Shown one piece after another: positions 26,590 through 36,923 of a stretch of DNA of 64,000 nt (the first letter of the stretch is position 1; each line of letters opens with the position of its first letter). This stretch comes from Tritrichomonas musculus (lineage: Eukaryota; Parabasalia; Tritrichomonadida; Tritrichomonadidae): the NCBI GenBank assembly GCA_039105265.1, contig JAPFFF010000001.1:2852001-2916000 (forward strand), read 5' to 3'. The notes under the pieces are model-generated. The model searched no databases and was not told the origin of the DNA. It saw only the letters and a program-made list of their open reading frames with translations. Made by a program: the position numbers and the translations under genes.

Positions 26590-27071
26590 ATTAAAAAGAA
26601 GTTGTATTGTTACAAAAATAAATAAGCAAATATATATTAATAGTAAATGTGATTACATTCCCTGTTCTTCTTCTTTAATTAAGGAAGTATTTGTCTTGTT
26701 ACAAAATTCTCTTATTAGAAAAAAATTGACAAAAGGTTGGTTGCTTTGTAATGTGATTATCAATTGATTCATTTTGGCTTTTCATTTTTACTGTCATACA
26801 GCCGTTCATAAAAAAAAGAAAATTCAGAACATAAAAAATCAACAAACATTATGTACAAAATGTTCTTTTTTTATTAGACAAAAGTTGACGTTTATTCATT
26901 TGGTGTCCTTGTGTACTTTATTTTATCAGATGGTCAGCTTCCCAAATTGCAAAAATCTTTAAAGAAAAAAACTAAAATTCATTCTTCTTTCACTGTTTTT
27001 TCAAAGATTATCATCAATGATTGTTGGAACTTCGAATCAAAGGATCCACCAAATTTTCATGTGATCTTTGA

Positions 27072-27104
<33 letters not shown>

Positions 27105-27190
27105 CATGAACCAATTAATTAAAATAGAAATTAAAAATGTTAAATCATTTGTCAAGCAACATCAAACAGAAGTTCTTCACTATATAAAAA
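26590..27190 (+). repeat. Segmental duplication, copy 2
   Basis: Partner of 21,939-22,720 (see there). It additionally carries a run of about 31 T residues at 27,072-27,103, which interrupts the kinase relic and is probably a length-variable site. Confidence 0.7.
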
Positions 27191-27231
27191 AACTCATTAA
27201 GACTGCATCCAAGTTACCTTCTCTCCATTAA
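26880..27231 (+). pseudogene. Kinase relic, copy 2
   Basis: Reads KVDVYSFGVLVYFILSDGQL near 26,880-26,940, continuing as LPKLQKSLKKKTKIHSS and INDCWNFESKDPPNFHVIF: the end of a TKL-type kinase domain (KPDVYSFG, then C-W....RP.F). A long T run and the loss of the catalytic part make it a pseudogene. The tail IKNVKSFVKQHQTEVLHYIK follows in the same style as copy 1. Confidence 0.7.
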
Positions 27232-27427
27232 ATTCATTTATCAAATATTTAATATAATATAAAAATTAATATTTGGCTTCAATTTTTTTCAATATATAAA
27301 AAACTTATGACATATGAATTCGTTATTAAATTAACAAGTTGTCTTATAAAAAAAAATTTTTTTAGGAACGTTTTTAACGTACTTTTAAATAAAATCAACG
27401 ATCATTTTGTATTCAATTTTAATACTA

Positions 27428-29364
27428 ATGGAAGAGATGAATTTCTTCTTTAATAACCAAAAATACCCATTTGATCTAGTATTAATGAAAAAGTTGTATC
27501 AGCAGAGTTTTTTGATACCGGATGTGAACAAAAAGAGAACAATATTAATCTAATCTTTGAATTCGGCAATTTTCCTGATATTTATGCTGAATTTATTCCA
27601 ATTTTTATTCAATTATGCCAAAAGCCACAAATTGATGTTTCAGATATTACAAATTCTAATGTAATTTGTCTTAATTATTTATCTGACTATTATCATATTC
27701 TATCTTTATACAAAATGGCAGAGATTCACATATCCAACAATTACCATGATATAATTAATGATTTTTTTCATCAAAATTAGTAACAAGTCCGCTGAAAAAA
27801 TATGAAGATTTATTATCAGAACATTTTCTCGAATATATAAAAGATAGTCGCTTACAAATGTTGCCTATATCAAGTATATATCGAATTTTAGCACAATTTT
27901 ACTCAAAAGAGCCAAACTTTGATGAAAAGCTTATCATTGATTTTTTCATTGATTGCATGATTCAACACGGAGAACAAATTTCTCATTTACCACTTTTTAA
28001 ATTTGAAGATAAAGCTTATTTACTTGATAAACTGAACGAGAAAATGTACCAAATCAATTTTAATGCAATTGACCAAAAGTTAATATTTCAGGGCCTTTAT
28101 CAAAGGACCCAAAAAATTGAAGCAAACTTTTTAAATAAAATTGAAGAAATGGAACAAAAGCACCGAAACATGATGGATGAGCAAAGACTCTATTACGAAG
28201 GGCGAATCGATCAACTAAATAATAAAATTACTAACTTATCAAATTTTCAAAGTCAAAACGGCAGCGTTGAGCTATTTAATAAACTCAAAGGTGAGTCGCA
28301 AGCCATGATTATTTCCGCAATAAATGAAAGTATACATAATGATTCAATTGAAAAAGTTCATTCACTTCTTTCTTTTTTGACAAAAGCAAACAAAAAATTC
28401 AAAACAATTCAGTACATAAATCTCAATTCAAATGATCAAACGCAAAATATTATGAATATTCAGTCATTTGAAAGTGTTGTAATTCGGTTTGAAACACTTG
28501 AAATGTTATATGAAAACAATTCTATTGATTCATCAGAATTTGTTGATGTCGTTTCAGATTTTGATAACATTTATTTTGAAATTTCCCATCCAAAGAAAAA
28601 TTCTGTACAAATCGCAAACATTATTTTTTCTGTTTATGATAAATATAATATGCACTTTTCAATATTGGCCAAAATTTTAAATTTTAAAGATCATAACATA
28701 TCTTATTTAAATCACAAATATATTAATTTGTTCATTATTAATTCATATGAAAATACAATTCCATGTGTGGAAGACAAAGGTTATTTTGAAGGCTTTAAAT
28801 ACATTAACGATATTATCTTTCAAAGTGCAGTTACTTCAATTGAAAATAAAAAATTGAAAACATTATACTTCCAGATTCAGTTAATTCAATAGAAGCCTCT
28901 TCATTTAAAGACTGTACTTCACTTAAAAATATTAAAATTCCGTCCACAATAAAAACTATAGAATTATCATTATTTGAAAGATGCTCAAAAATTGAAAGCA
29001 TTATACTTCCAGATTCAGTTAATTCAATAGAAGCTTCTTCATTTAAAGACTGTACTTCAATTAAAAATATTAAAATTCCTCAAAATGTTACAGAAATTAA
29101 AGAATCAACATTTCAAAACTTTTTTGCCTGTATACAGCAATTGATGAATTAAACAATAAAGGAATGGCACCAATACACATTGCATGTGAGAGTGATTCCT
29201 ATTCAAGGAATGGTGAAATTATTAAGTTATTATTGTCACATAGTGGAATTGATGTAAACCTCAGAGACACAAAAGGAAGGAGTCCTTTAATAATTGCACA
29301 AGAACATGATAATTCAATCATTGTTGATTACCTAATGAAAGATGGGAGAACGAATTTGAAATAG
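27428..29364 (+). pseudogene. Decayed BTB-like / BspA-LRR / ankyrin gene
   Basis: Begins MEEMNFFFNNQKYPFDLVL, the usual opening of trichomonad BTB-like proteins. The main open piece is 27,858-28,892 (344 codons; starts IYRILAQFYSKEPNFDE, contains a coiled coil NKIEEMEQKHRNMMDEQR). Then come two BspA-type leucine-rich repeats, both reading IILPDSVNSIEASSFKDCTS (about 28,862 and 29,000), in another frame, and at 29,137-29,364 ankyrin repeats (KGMAPIHIACES; RDTKGRSPLIIAQEHDN). At least three frame changes or stops separate the parts, so the gene is probably dead unless they are assembly errors. Such proteins are very numerous in trichomonads and serve as protein-binding scaffolds. Confidence 0.75.
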
Positions 29365-29639
29365 TCTTTTTTGAAATGTTTAATAAAAAGTTTTGTGTGA
29401 ATGTTTAACTTTTTGATTGTTTTTTCAATTAGGTTTCAAGTTTTTCCAATTATAATATCATTGCAAAAAAACATTTACAATGATATTAAAATGGTTACAC
29501 TTTTGCCAATGATTTGGGAGAAATGAAGAATATGAATTAATCCATTTATTTTGATATCGATTATCGCATATAGTACTTATTTAAATTTGGATAATCGATT
29601 TTATAATGTTATTGAATAGAAATTTGAATTTGATGAAAT

Positions 29640-29883
29640 TTAAGATAAAAAAAAATTCTCTAAGTTTGAACTGGTTGAATTAATTACAAATATCGCAAAT
29701 AACTTTGATATCTCCATTCCAAAACCTAAATTATCGACATCACCGCCATCAAATGAAACAAATGTGACATCCACACCTATTTCAAAAGTGAACGAATTAC
29801 TTGGGGACCTTGGAAACAACTATAGCAAGTACAAGTCCCATTATGACGATTTCCTTAAATGCGCCCTTCAATCAGCAGACTGA
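29640..29883 (+). other. Short orphan coding fragment
   Basis: Without an ATG, the frame reads KFELVELITNIANNFDISIP, then a Pro/Ser/Thr-rich stretch and LLGDLGNNYSKYKSHYDDF before a stop. GC content and codon pattern exceed the surroundings, so it looks like the end of a lost gene. The rest of 29,365-30,253 shows nothing else. Confidence 0.35.
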
Positions 29884-30253
29884 ATTCATCAATCGTTAAG
29901 GCAAAAGAGGAGCTAAAGAAATCAACAAAAGGAGAAGATATCAATAATGAGGTTAATTGGACAATCTAAACTGATTAATAATTACATGAAAAAAAAACAC
30001 CTCATCCACAAATCAAATTCCGGTTCAAGCATTTGTTTGTTATTTTAATTAGATTTCTAGTTTTTTGAATTAAATTATGATAAACTTGATATCAACCTTC
30101 CATGTATTCTAGAATTAATATTTTATTCTTTGCAAGTCATTATATCTCAACAATAAATATTTTAAACATAAAAAAGTGCTTTTTCTGAAATAAATAAATT
30201 GTTAATATATCAAAAAACGAAAACCAATAAAATCAATAAAAAAATTTACCAAT

Positions 30254-32281
30254 TTACTTTTTTTGGCATAAATAGCAGCATTTTAGAATTCTTACTGCAC
30301 AAGCTTGGAGGTCTTCAATTTTGATAGATCCTTTTTCAACTCCTTTAACTATATCATCTTCATTTTCTTTGCATCCTGGCATTTGAAGATCATTGCCTGC
30401 ATTGATGTATTCAACTGAGCTGGATATTGGATATTTTTGATCTGGTTTACCTAAATCCTTTGACATTTCCATTGATGTGCACCAGTCAGTCATGATCAAA
30501 CCATCATATCCCCATTCGTTGTGAACAACATCATGCAAAACAGGCTTGTGGTTGGCTGCATGGAGACCATTAACGAGGTTGTAAGAAGTCATGATTGCAT
30601 ACGGATAGCCAAGCTCAATTGGAATTTGGAAGTTCCTTAAGTAAATTTCATGTAAAGCTCTTTCATTAATGTGCTCGTTAACAAAGCATCTGTTATCCTC
30701 TTGGTTGTTTGCAAAGAAGTGTTTCAATGAGACTCCTAATCCTGGGAAAGATTGAACGCCTTTCATTTCATGATAAGCACAAAGGCCAGAAAGGACTGGA
30801 TCTTCAGAGAAGTATTCGTAGTTACGTGCGCATAATGGATTACGATGAATATTCATTCCTGGAGCAAGCCAAATGTGAATGTGGAATTTCTGCATTTCAC
30901 TGCCAATGACTTGTCCCAAGTCTTCAATCATCTGCATATCCCAAGAGTTTGCAAGCATTGTTGCAATTGGAATAGCTGTGCAATATTGATACCAATCAAT
31001 GTCTCCTGGTTGTAAAGGATCAAATCCTGCAACATAGTCTCCAAATATCTCACCTCCTTTCCTCAAATTGCCTTTTGAATCTGTTTTGAAGTGCGGAGCT
31101 AAACGAAGACCAGCTGGGCCATCAGCAAGAATAAGGTTGTCAACACCGCGTCCTTTAAGAATATCTGCTGTTTCACCCGCGGTACCTGGAACTAAAGCAC
31201 AAACTTGACCAATTGCACTATCAAATTCAACACTGACTTTACCAACAGCCATTGTTGCCATTTCTTCAACAGTCAATTGAGCAACAAGCTCTGGAATTGT
31301 GTATTTGCCAGCAATGACTTCTTGCATTGTGATCTTGTGATTTTTGTGCTTATCTTCAAGTTTAGCATTCTGGTGATATGTTGCTGTCTTTGTTGTGAAT
31401 GAAGAAGAAGATATTTTAATGACTTTTGCATTTTGAAGTTGTGCATCTTCATTAGGAGGACGATATGATGTAACGTTTTCAACCGAAATTTCTTCAATGT
31501 GCTCAGATGGAATGACTTGCTTGAGTTGTTCAAGAATAACAAGTTTGTAAAGTTCAATCTTAGCGCCAATTGAAGCGTTTCTGCTGCTGTTACCGATACG
31601 AACAATGTAAGTTCCTGCATCAAGAATCCAGCGTGAATGTTCTTCGCAATATGAAGCAGCATAACGAAATGGACATTGAATTGTAAGTTCTTGACTTTCT
31701 CCCGGTGCAAGTGTCTTGCTCTTTCCAAGGCCGACGAGAACTTGGAATGGTTTGCTTACATGACCATTTGGAGGGCTAACGTATACTTGAACAACTTCTC
31801 GGCCAGAGTATCTAGAGCCAGTGTTCTTTACAGTTGCCTTAGCAGTGATGTTTTCATGATTTGCTTCAACATTTGTATTTTCAATTGAAAAAGTGGTATA
31901 GACGAGGCCATAACCGAAGCAATATCTTGGTGTAATGTTGAATTTATCGAAATAACGATAGCCAACATAAATTCCTTCCTTGTAATACTCATCGTCTATG
32001 TTTCCATTTTCATGGCTGAATTCAGAAGCAGATGGATAATCGCTGTAATTAACTGCCCACGTTGTTGTGAGTTTTCCAGATGGTATTGATTTACCAAGTA
32101 ATAAATCAGCAACGATGTTTCCAGTTTGATTTCCACATTGGCTGATGTACAAAACAGCACTGATTCCTTGGATTGCATCAATTTGCTTAACATCAATAAC
32201 ACCACCAACATTAAGTAGAACAGTTACTTTCTCGAAATGTTGGCCAAGGAATGTCAAGTTTTTGATTTCGTTTTCCATCAA
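30254..32281 (-). CDS. GH3 beta-glucosidase, FnIII and TIM-barrel portion
   Basis: This frame (675 codons, TTG at its edge) continues the gene begun at 32,805. Order: rest of the GH3 C-type alpha/beta domain (NVGGVID, GNIVADLLLGKSIPSGKL), an FnIII-like domain (GREVVQVYVSPP, LAPGESQELTI, about residues 150-220), then the GH3 N-type barrel: LILADGPAGLRL, NIHRNPLCARNYEYFSEDP, SLKHFFANNQEDNR and the nucleophile Asp in GLIMTDWCTSMEM (about residue 596). All key barrel residues are present. The GC content is clearly above the neighbouring DNA. The domain order is reversed from the usual barrel-first form. It hydrolyses beta-glucosides or related sugars, probably intracellularly since no signal peptide is seen. 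Confidence 0.85.
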   Translation of the reverse strand: MMENEIKNLTFLGQHFEKVTVLLNVGGVIDVKQIDAIQGISAVLYISQCGNQTGNIVADLLLGKSIPSGKLTTTWAVNYSDYPSASEFSHENGNIDDEYYKEGIYVGYRYFDKFNITPRYCFGYGLVYTTFSIENTNVEANHENITAKATVKNTGSRYSGREVVQVYVSPPNGHVSKPFQVLVGLGKSKTLAPGESQELTIQCPFRYAASYCEEHSRWILDAGTYIVRIGNSSRNASIGAKIELYKLVILEQLKQVIPSEHIEEISVENVTSYRPPNEDAQLQNAKVIKISSSSFTTKTATYHQNAKLEDKHKNHKITMQEVIAGKYTIPELVAQLTVEEMATMAVGKVSVEFDSAIGQVCALVPGTAGETADILKGRGVDNLILADGPAGLRLAPHFKTDSKGNLRKGGEIFGDYVAGFDPLQPGDIDWYQYCTAIPIATMLANSWDMQMIEDLGQVIGSEMQKFHIHIWLAPGMNIHRNPLCARNYEYFSEDPVLSGLCAYHEMKGVQSFPGLGVSLKHFFANNQEDNRCFVNEHINERALHEIYLRNFQIPIELGYPYAIMTSYNLVNGLHAANHKPVLHDVVHNEWGYDGLIMTDWCTSMEMSKDLGKPDQKYPISSSVEYINAGNDLQMPGCKENEDDIVKGVEKGSIKIEDLQACAVRILKCCYLCQKK

Positions 32282-32805
32282 TAGATAATCCCTGGCTCAT
32301 TGAATCGGTCTGATCCTTCGCCTGAAATTCGTCCTAATGCATATATGGTAATGTCGGAATCAACGTTTTGAATGTGTTCTTCTGTAATCAATGGAACTGT
32401 TCTTTCAACAAATGGACGATCCATTTGAACAATCGGAATTGGAACTTTTCTTTCATTAGCGATTTGAGTTGTTTCTTTCATATAATCGTCTTTGGCCTGC
32501 TTAATGTGTATATCATATTCATCAAGCCACTTTTTGTTGTTAATTACAAAGCCTTCACTTTCTAAGCCAGCTTCAATATTGACGATAATTCTGCTGTTGA
32601 CGCATCCTGAGCCAGTGCCTCCTTTAATTGTGTTTCTGACAGCATTTCCATAAAGCCCAATCTTGCCAGCACTTGCAAGAGGAAGGGCATCTTTGTTTTC
32701 AAGTAAAACTGCACCACCTCCAGCGTTTCTTCTCACTGTTTCGCTATTTTTCCTTTCGAGTTCTGAAGCAGCATCTGTTTTATCAGCAAAATGGGTATCA
32801 GCCAT
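32278..32805 (-). CDS. GH3 beta-glucosidase, N-terminal portion of the same host gene
   Basis: 175 codons from ATG 32,805, with an Inr-like TCATAC 8 nt before the ATG region. It holds the start of the alpha/beta sandwich domain: NAGGGAVLLENKDALPL, GGTGSGCVNSR, and ALGRISGEGSDR, where the GEGSDR loop of GH3 C-domains carries the likely acid/base Glu. The frame stops at the overlap with the next frame; a single missing base in the run GGGATT near 32,285-32,295 would explain it, giving GDYLL instead of GIIY. It is either a fresh lesion or an assembly error in a short homopolymer; the rest is well conserved. Confidence 0.82.
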   Translation of the reverse strand: MADTHFADKTDAASELERKNSETVRRNAGGGAVLLENKDALPLASAGKIGLYGNAVRNTIKGGTGSGCVNSRIIVNIEAGLESEGFVINNKKWLDEYDIHIKQAKDDYMKETTQIANERKVPIPIVQMDRPFVERTVPLITEEHIQNVDSDITIYALGRISGEGSDRFNEPGIIY

Positions 32806-34814
32806 TGTAGTATGAAATTAATAAAAGTGAAATGAATTTGTGCATTGCAAGGTACTATCAAAAAATTGATAAAAGCCATCCACATTTTGCATTCAATTTT
32901 TTTTTTGTTATAAAAACACAATTTTCTCAATATATTTTTCTGATCTTTCTCAACTAAATGCTATGTTTACATATATTTTAATTGATGCTATAAATTTATT
33001 TGAAAAAAAAAATACGAATTGAATTCTAAATTTTTGTTTTTCAAAATATTTAAAAAACGATTTATCCTCTTTTTGATAAGAAATCAAAATTTATGAAAAT
33101 CAATTAATTAAAATTTGATTTAGCTAGGTCAAGCTTGTATAGCAAATATAAATTTGAAAAAAAAGTTTTTCATCTTCAATATATCCAATAAAATTACTTA
33201 AATTTTCCTCTTTTTTGATTCAGATGAATTATTATATATATCACAAATTTTTTAATTTCTACAAATGTTCAAAAAGAAACTTTTGATTCAATGCTAATTT
33301 TAAGGTTCTCCTTCCCTAAAAAAATGTATATTATTCAATATTGAATTAACTCAAAATTTTATTTATTTTTTAATTTTTGTGGTTTCTATCTGTAAAAAAA
33401 CAAAATCGGTAAGATTTCATAAATATATTTTTATTCAATCTTTTGAAATATATATCTATATAAATTTTATATTTTAATTCATTTTTAAAAACGATATTTA
33501 TGTATATTTTATTTGTGAAATCTCATTGAATTTTATCTTATGAATTTGAAAGGAGAACCTTAAAAAATTAAAAATTAACCAAATGGATTTTAAAAGAGGT
33601 TTCTTTTTCCTAGTTTCCAATCATATTGAATTAAAATGATGGGAGAGAATTTCTATTTATCCAAATGAGGAAATGAAAATTTGATTTAAAATCAATCAAA
33701 TTCATAAAAAAATGTTGAAAAGAAAAATTATTACAATCATTGGGATAATTCATTTTTCAGTGTTTTTTAGAAAACCTTGGATTATGCATTGGACATAATC
33801 AAATTCTGTAAAGAACAAACTTGTCTCAAGGATTTTAATTCGAGATTTAGCAGTTCTTTTTATTCCACTTGATAAAAGTATTCTTGGGCTTGTATTTTTA
33901 ATTGGAAAATTAAAGTAATCTTTTCAAATTTTCATGGTAAATAATGATTTTATCTAAGCATTGAAAAAGACGTATCATTCAAATATTTGAATGTATATAA
34001 ATACAAAAAAAAATTGGAAAATATTGAAACTCTTTATTTATTTAGGAAAGAATTATCAATGGTTTTAATAAAAATTATTCATAGATTTTTGTATCCCAAG
34101 ATATTTGAATTGTTTATATATCCTTGAGCTTTCAATTTAAGGATTTCTGTGTAGTATTGAATAGGGGTTGGTTTTATAAAATCCTATTTTTTTTAAAGAA
34201 AAAAAATCCTGAAATGTCAAAAGTAATCCCAGATGGACAGGATTAAATTAAATTAAAATTCCAAAGAATATATTTATAAAATAATATATTCTTGAATATT
34301 TAGGTTATATTTTGAGATTTTTGATTATCTCCTCGATATATAATGAAAATATGATATATAATATTTAAAAATATTACTTTTGCTCTTTAACGATGCTTTT
34401 TGTAAAAAATAGATATACATAATTCTTGATTGAATAAAAAAAATTATCTTCAATAAAAAATATTTTTAAATTGTGGGTTTTAAAATAAATATTTTTTATT
34501 GTTTAATGAAATTACTAAATAACTTTGTAAGATATTATCATTTTATTATATCATAACCATAACCTCTTTATTATCAATTGATGCTTTAAATTCAATGAAG
34601 TTAACAGATTATTATGAAATATTTTCTGAATAATTTGCTATATTTTTTTTTTTTTAGTCAAGATTAAATATAGATAAATTAATATAGTTTTATTTAATTC
34701 GTATAAATTTAAAAAAATTAATTATTAAACGCAATAGTTTATATTTGAATTTTTTGATAGATAAATGGCTATTTTTTCAATACTTTTTCTTAAATAGCTT
34801 ATATAAAAAATTAA
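32806..34814. other. 2-kb AT-rich intergenic region
   Basis: Apart from the 264-bp inverted-repeat candidate at 33,300-33,563, I see no coding frame or RNA gene. The DNA is full of A/T runs and lies between the divergent GH3 and phosphatase genes, so both promoters are inside it. Confidence 0.6.
33300..33563. mobile_element. MITE candidate, 264 bp
   Basis: TTAAGGTTCTCCTT (33,300-33,313) and its exact reverse complement AAGGAGAACCTTAA (33,550-33,563) bracket a 236-bp AT-rich interior without a coding frame. TTAA at both ends would fit a piggyBac-like target site, and TA would fit Tc1/mariner. Only one copy is seen in the window, so this rests on the paired ends. Confidence 0.45.
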
Positions 34815-36287
34815 ATGACACAAGCAGCTGAATATATATTATCTTCTTATTCATTCATCGCTACTTATTCACTTGAGCAAATTCTTGACGTTGGATATCA
34901 GTCCAAAGAAGGGAACCCTATTCCATCTTTTGATGAAAAACTATTAATTGAATTATGTGCTGATGCTCGAAAAACTCTTGAAAATGAAAGCAATATCCTT
35001 GATATTGAAGGAGATGTTATTATAGTTGGTGATATTCATGGAAGTTTCCATGATCTTTTACGCATTTTAAAATATACTCAGAAAATTGACTCGAAAGTAC
35101 TTTTTCTTGGTGATTATGTCGATCGAGGTAATTTTTCATTAGAATGTATTACCTTATTGTTTGCGCTTAAGATTACAGAACCCGATAAATATTTCCTTCT
35201 TCGAGGAAATCACGAATTTGATTCAATATGCAGTCAATATGGTTTTTTAGATGAGATAATTAATTATCACAACCCAAAAAAGGTCAAAGAATCCAATTCT
35301 TTTCAATTCAACGAAAAGTTATCGAATTCAGATTCGTTCAATTTTCTATATGAGCAAGGGAGAACTTCAAATAGTTTCCCAAACAGTCCTTTAGATGATG
35401 TAGACGATGAATATTCAATGTTACATAAAGAGAAAGATTGTTATCATTATTCTCATGATCTATACGATGCCTTTCTCAAAGCATTTTCATACTTACCGAT
35501 AGCAGCTATTGTAAACAAAACAAACCTATGCATCCATGGCGGTTTAGGACCAGATCTAGAAAACATCAATCAAATACGAAATAATATCGTCAGGCCAATT
35601 AGCGAGTTTGAAGAAAGCCGACTATTTTCTGATCTTGTTTGGAGCGATCCCTGCATAGTATGTGGCTCCTTTTACGCGGAAAATCCTCGAGGACGAGGCT
35701 GGTTATTCAGTAAATTAGCAGCCATCCACTTTTTGAGTGAAAACTCGTTAAAAAGAATTATAAGAGCCCACGAATGTGTCAAGCATGGCACAACATACAA
35801 TTTCCAAGAAAAGTGTGTGACTGTTTTCTCAGCCTCGTCGTACAGCAAAGAGTTTGGTAACTATTCTGGAATTGTTAAACTTTTTCAGAAGGACGATTCA
35901 ATTAAATTTGTCACTTTTCCACCACTTCGTCGTTTGGAAAAAAGTGACACTATATATTATAAGGTCCAAGCTTTTCATGACCGAAACGAAAAAATTCGGC
36001 TCTGCTTCTCCTTCCGCCATCCCCTTCTGCCTTCAAATTCGTCAGTCAGAATGACCAGGCACAAGTCCGTGAGGCACATCAACTGCCAGTCGTCTTTCTT
36101 GATGCAGTCGCCGTTCAAGCAGCCGTTCAAGCCAATTTCGTGCAGCAAAAGTGAGGCACTGATACAGAAGCCAATGATCCACCATTCAAACTCGAGGGAC
36201 TGCCTGAACTCTGGCAGCGAAATGCAATTGAAAAGAAGGAAGACGTTGAATAGTTTGGATGGATTACAATCTTCTGATGATCAATAA
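34815..36287 (+). CDS. PPP-family Ser/Thr protein phosphatase (PP1/PP2A-like) with insert
   Basis: 490 residues, against about 300-330 for a bare PP1. The metal and phosphate motifs are all present: GDIHGSFHDL (about 71), GDYVDRG (about 98), LRGNHEF (about 128), HGGLGPDL (about 239) and RAHECV (about 316). An insert of about 55 residues, rich in Ser, Asn and Asp (NSFQFNEKLSNSDSFNF and following), sits after the NHE motif at about 155-208, before CYHYSHDLYDAFLKAFSYLP. The C-terminal 110 residues are a Ser/Arg-rich basic tail (RMTRHKSVRHINCQSS; LKRRKTLNSLDG), a possible regulatory or phosphorylated tail. Catalytically competent by motif. PP1-type phosphatases dephosphorylate Ser/Thr under targeting subunits. 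Confidence 0.92.
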   Translation: MTQAAEYILSSYSFIATYSLEQILDVGYQSKEGNPIPSFDEKLLIELCADARKTLENESNILDIEGDVIIVGDIHGSFHDLLRILKYTQKIDSKVLFLGDYVDRGNFSLECITLLFALKITEPDKYFLLRGNHEFDSICSQYGFLDEIINYHNPKKVKESNSFQFNEKLSNSDSFNFLYEQGRTSNSFPNSPLDDVDDEYSMLHKEKDCYHYSHDLYDAFLKAFSYLPIAAIVNKTNLCIHGGLGPDLENINQIRNNIVRPISEFEESRLFSDLVWSDPCIVCGSFYAENPRGRGWLFSKLAAIHFLSENSLKRIIRAHECVKHGTTYNFQEKCVTVFSASSYSKEFGNYSGIVKLFQKDDSIKFVTFPPLRRLEKSDTIYYKVQAFHDRNEKIRLCFSFRHPLLPSNSSVRMTRHKSVRHINCQSSFLMQSPFKQPFKPISCSKSEALIQKPMIHHSNSRDCLNSGSEMQLKRRKTLNSLDGLQSSDDQ

Positions 36288-36923
36288 GTATGCGGTTCTA
36301 TATTAAATCTTTCTATATATATTGTTATTTTTTTTTTTTTTTTTATGAAGTGCTCGTAAACTCTCAATACTAAAAGCAAAAATAAATAAAAAAGAGATAA
36401 AAGTATTGGTTTTATTAATGTGACGCTGAATAAATGGTTCGTTTTTAAAATCATTGAAATGATTATCTAATCGTCGTACTTCAATTCATTTGTTCATAAA
36501 TTCATTTTTTTCTTTTTTGGATTACTCTGCTTAGTAGAGATAAAACTTGCCATTTCAAATAAATTGGAATGTTAAGTTGTTTTTTTATAATTTTTTCAGC
36601 AAAGCTTTAAAACCACCAAGAATAAACAATCTTTGATCTTAATTTATGGTTAATATATATGTCAAATATATTTTTTGATTAAAATGAAAGAATTTCTGAG
36701 GTGAAAAAGAGCATTTTGATGGAAATCCATTTCCCAATTCAAAATAAAAGTATTACATAAAACAATTAATTTAGTTAAAATCATTATATTTGTACCTTAA
36801 TGCATGCAAAAATCAGTAGGGGAAAAAAAACAGAAACCTTTTTTGAATTTAAGTTTATTTTATAAAACAAAATCATACATTTTAAAAGATAGATATAATG
36901 TAAAATAATCACTTATTTCTTTC
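36288..36923. other. Intergenic, convergent gene ends
   Basis: This spacer lies between the convergent phosphatase and AGC kinase genes. It has a T run of about 18 at 36,327-36,345 and otherwise plain AT-rich DNA; no gene seen. Confidence 0.6.

Noticed and set aside
29455-29486. TATCATTG / CAATGATA inverted repeat
   Set aside because: Eight-bp arms in AT-rich DNA are expected by chance.
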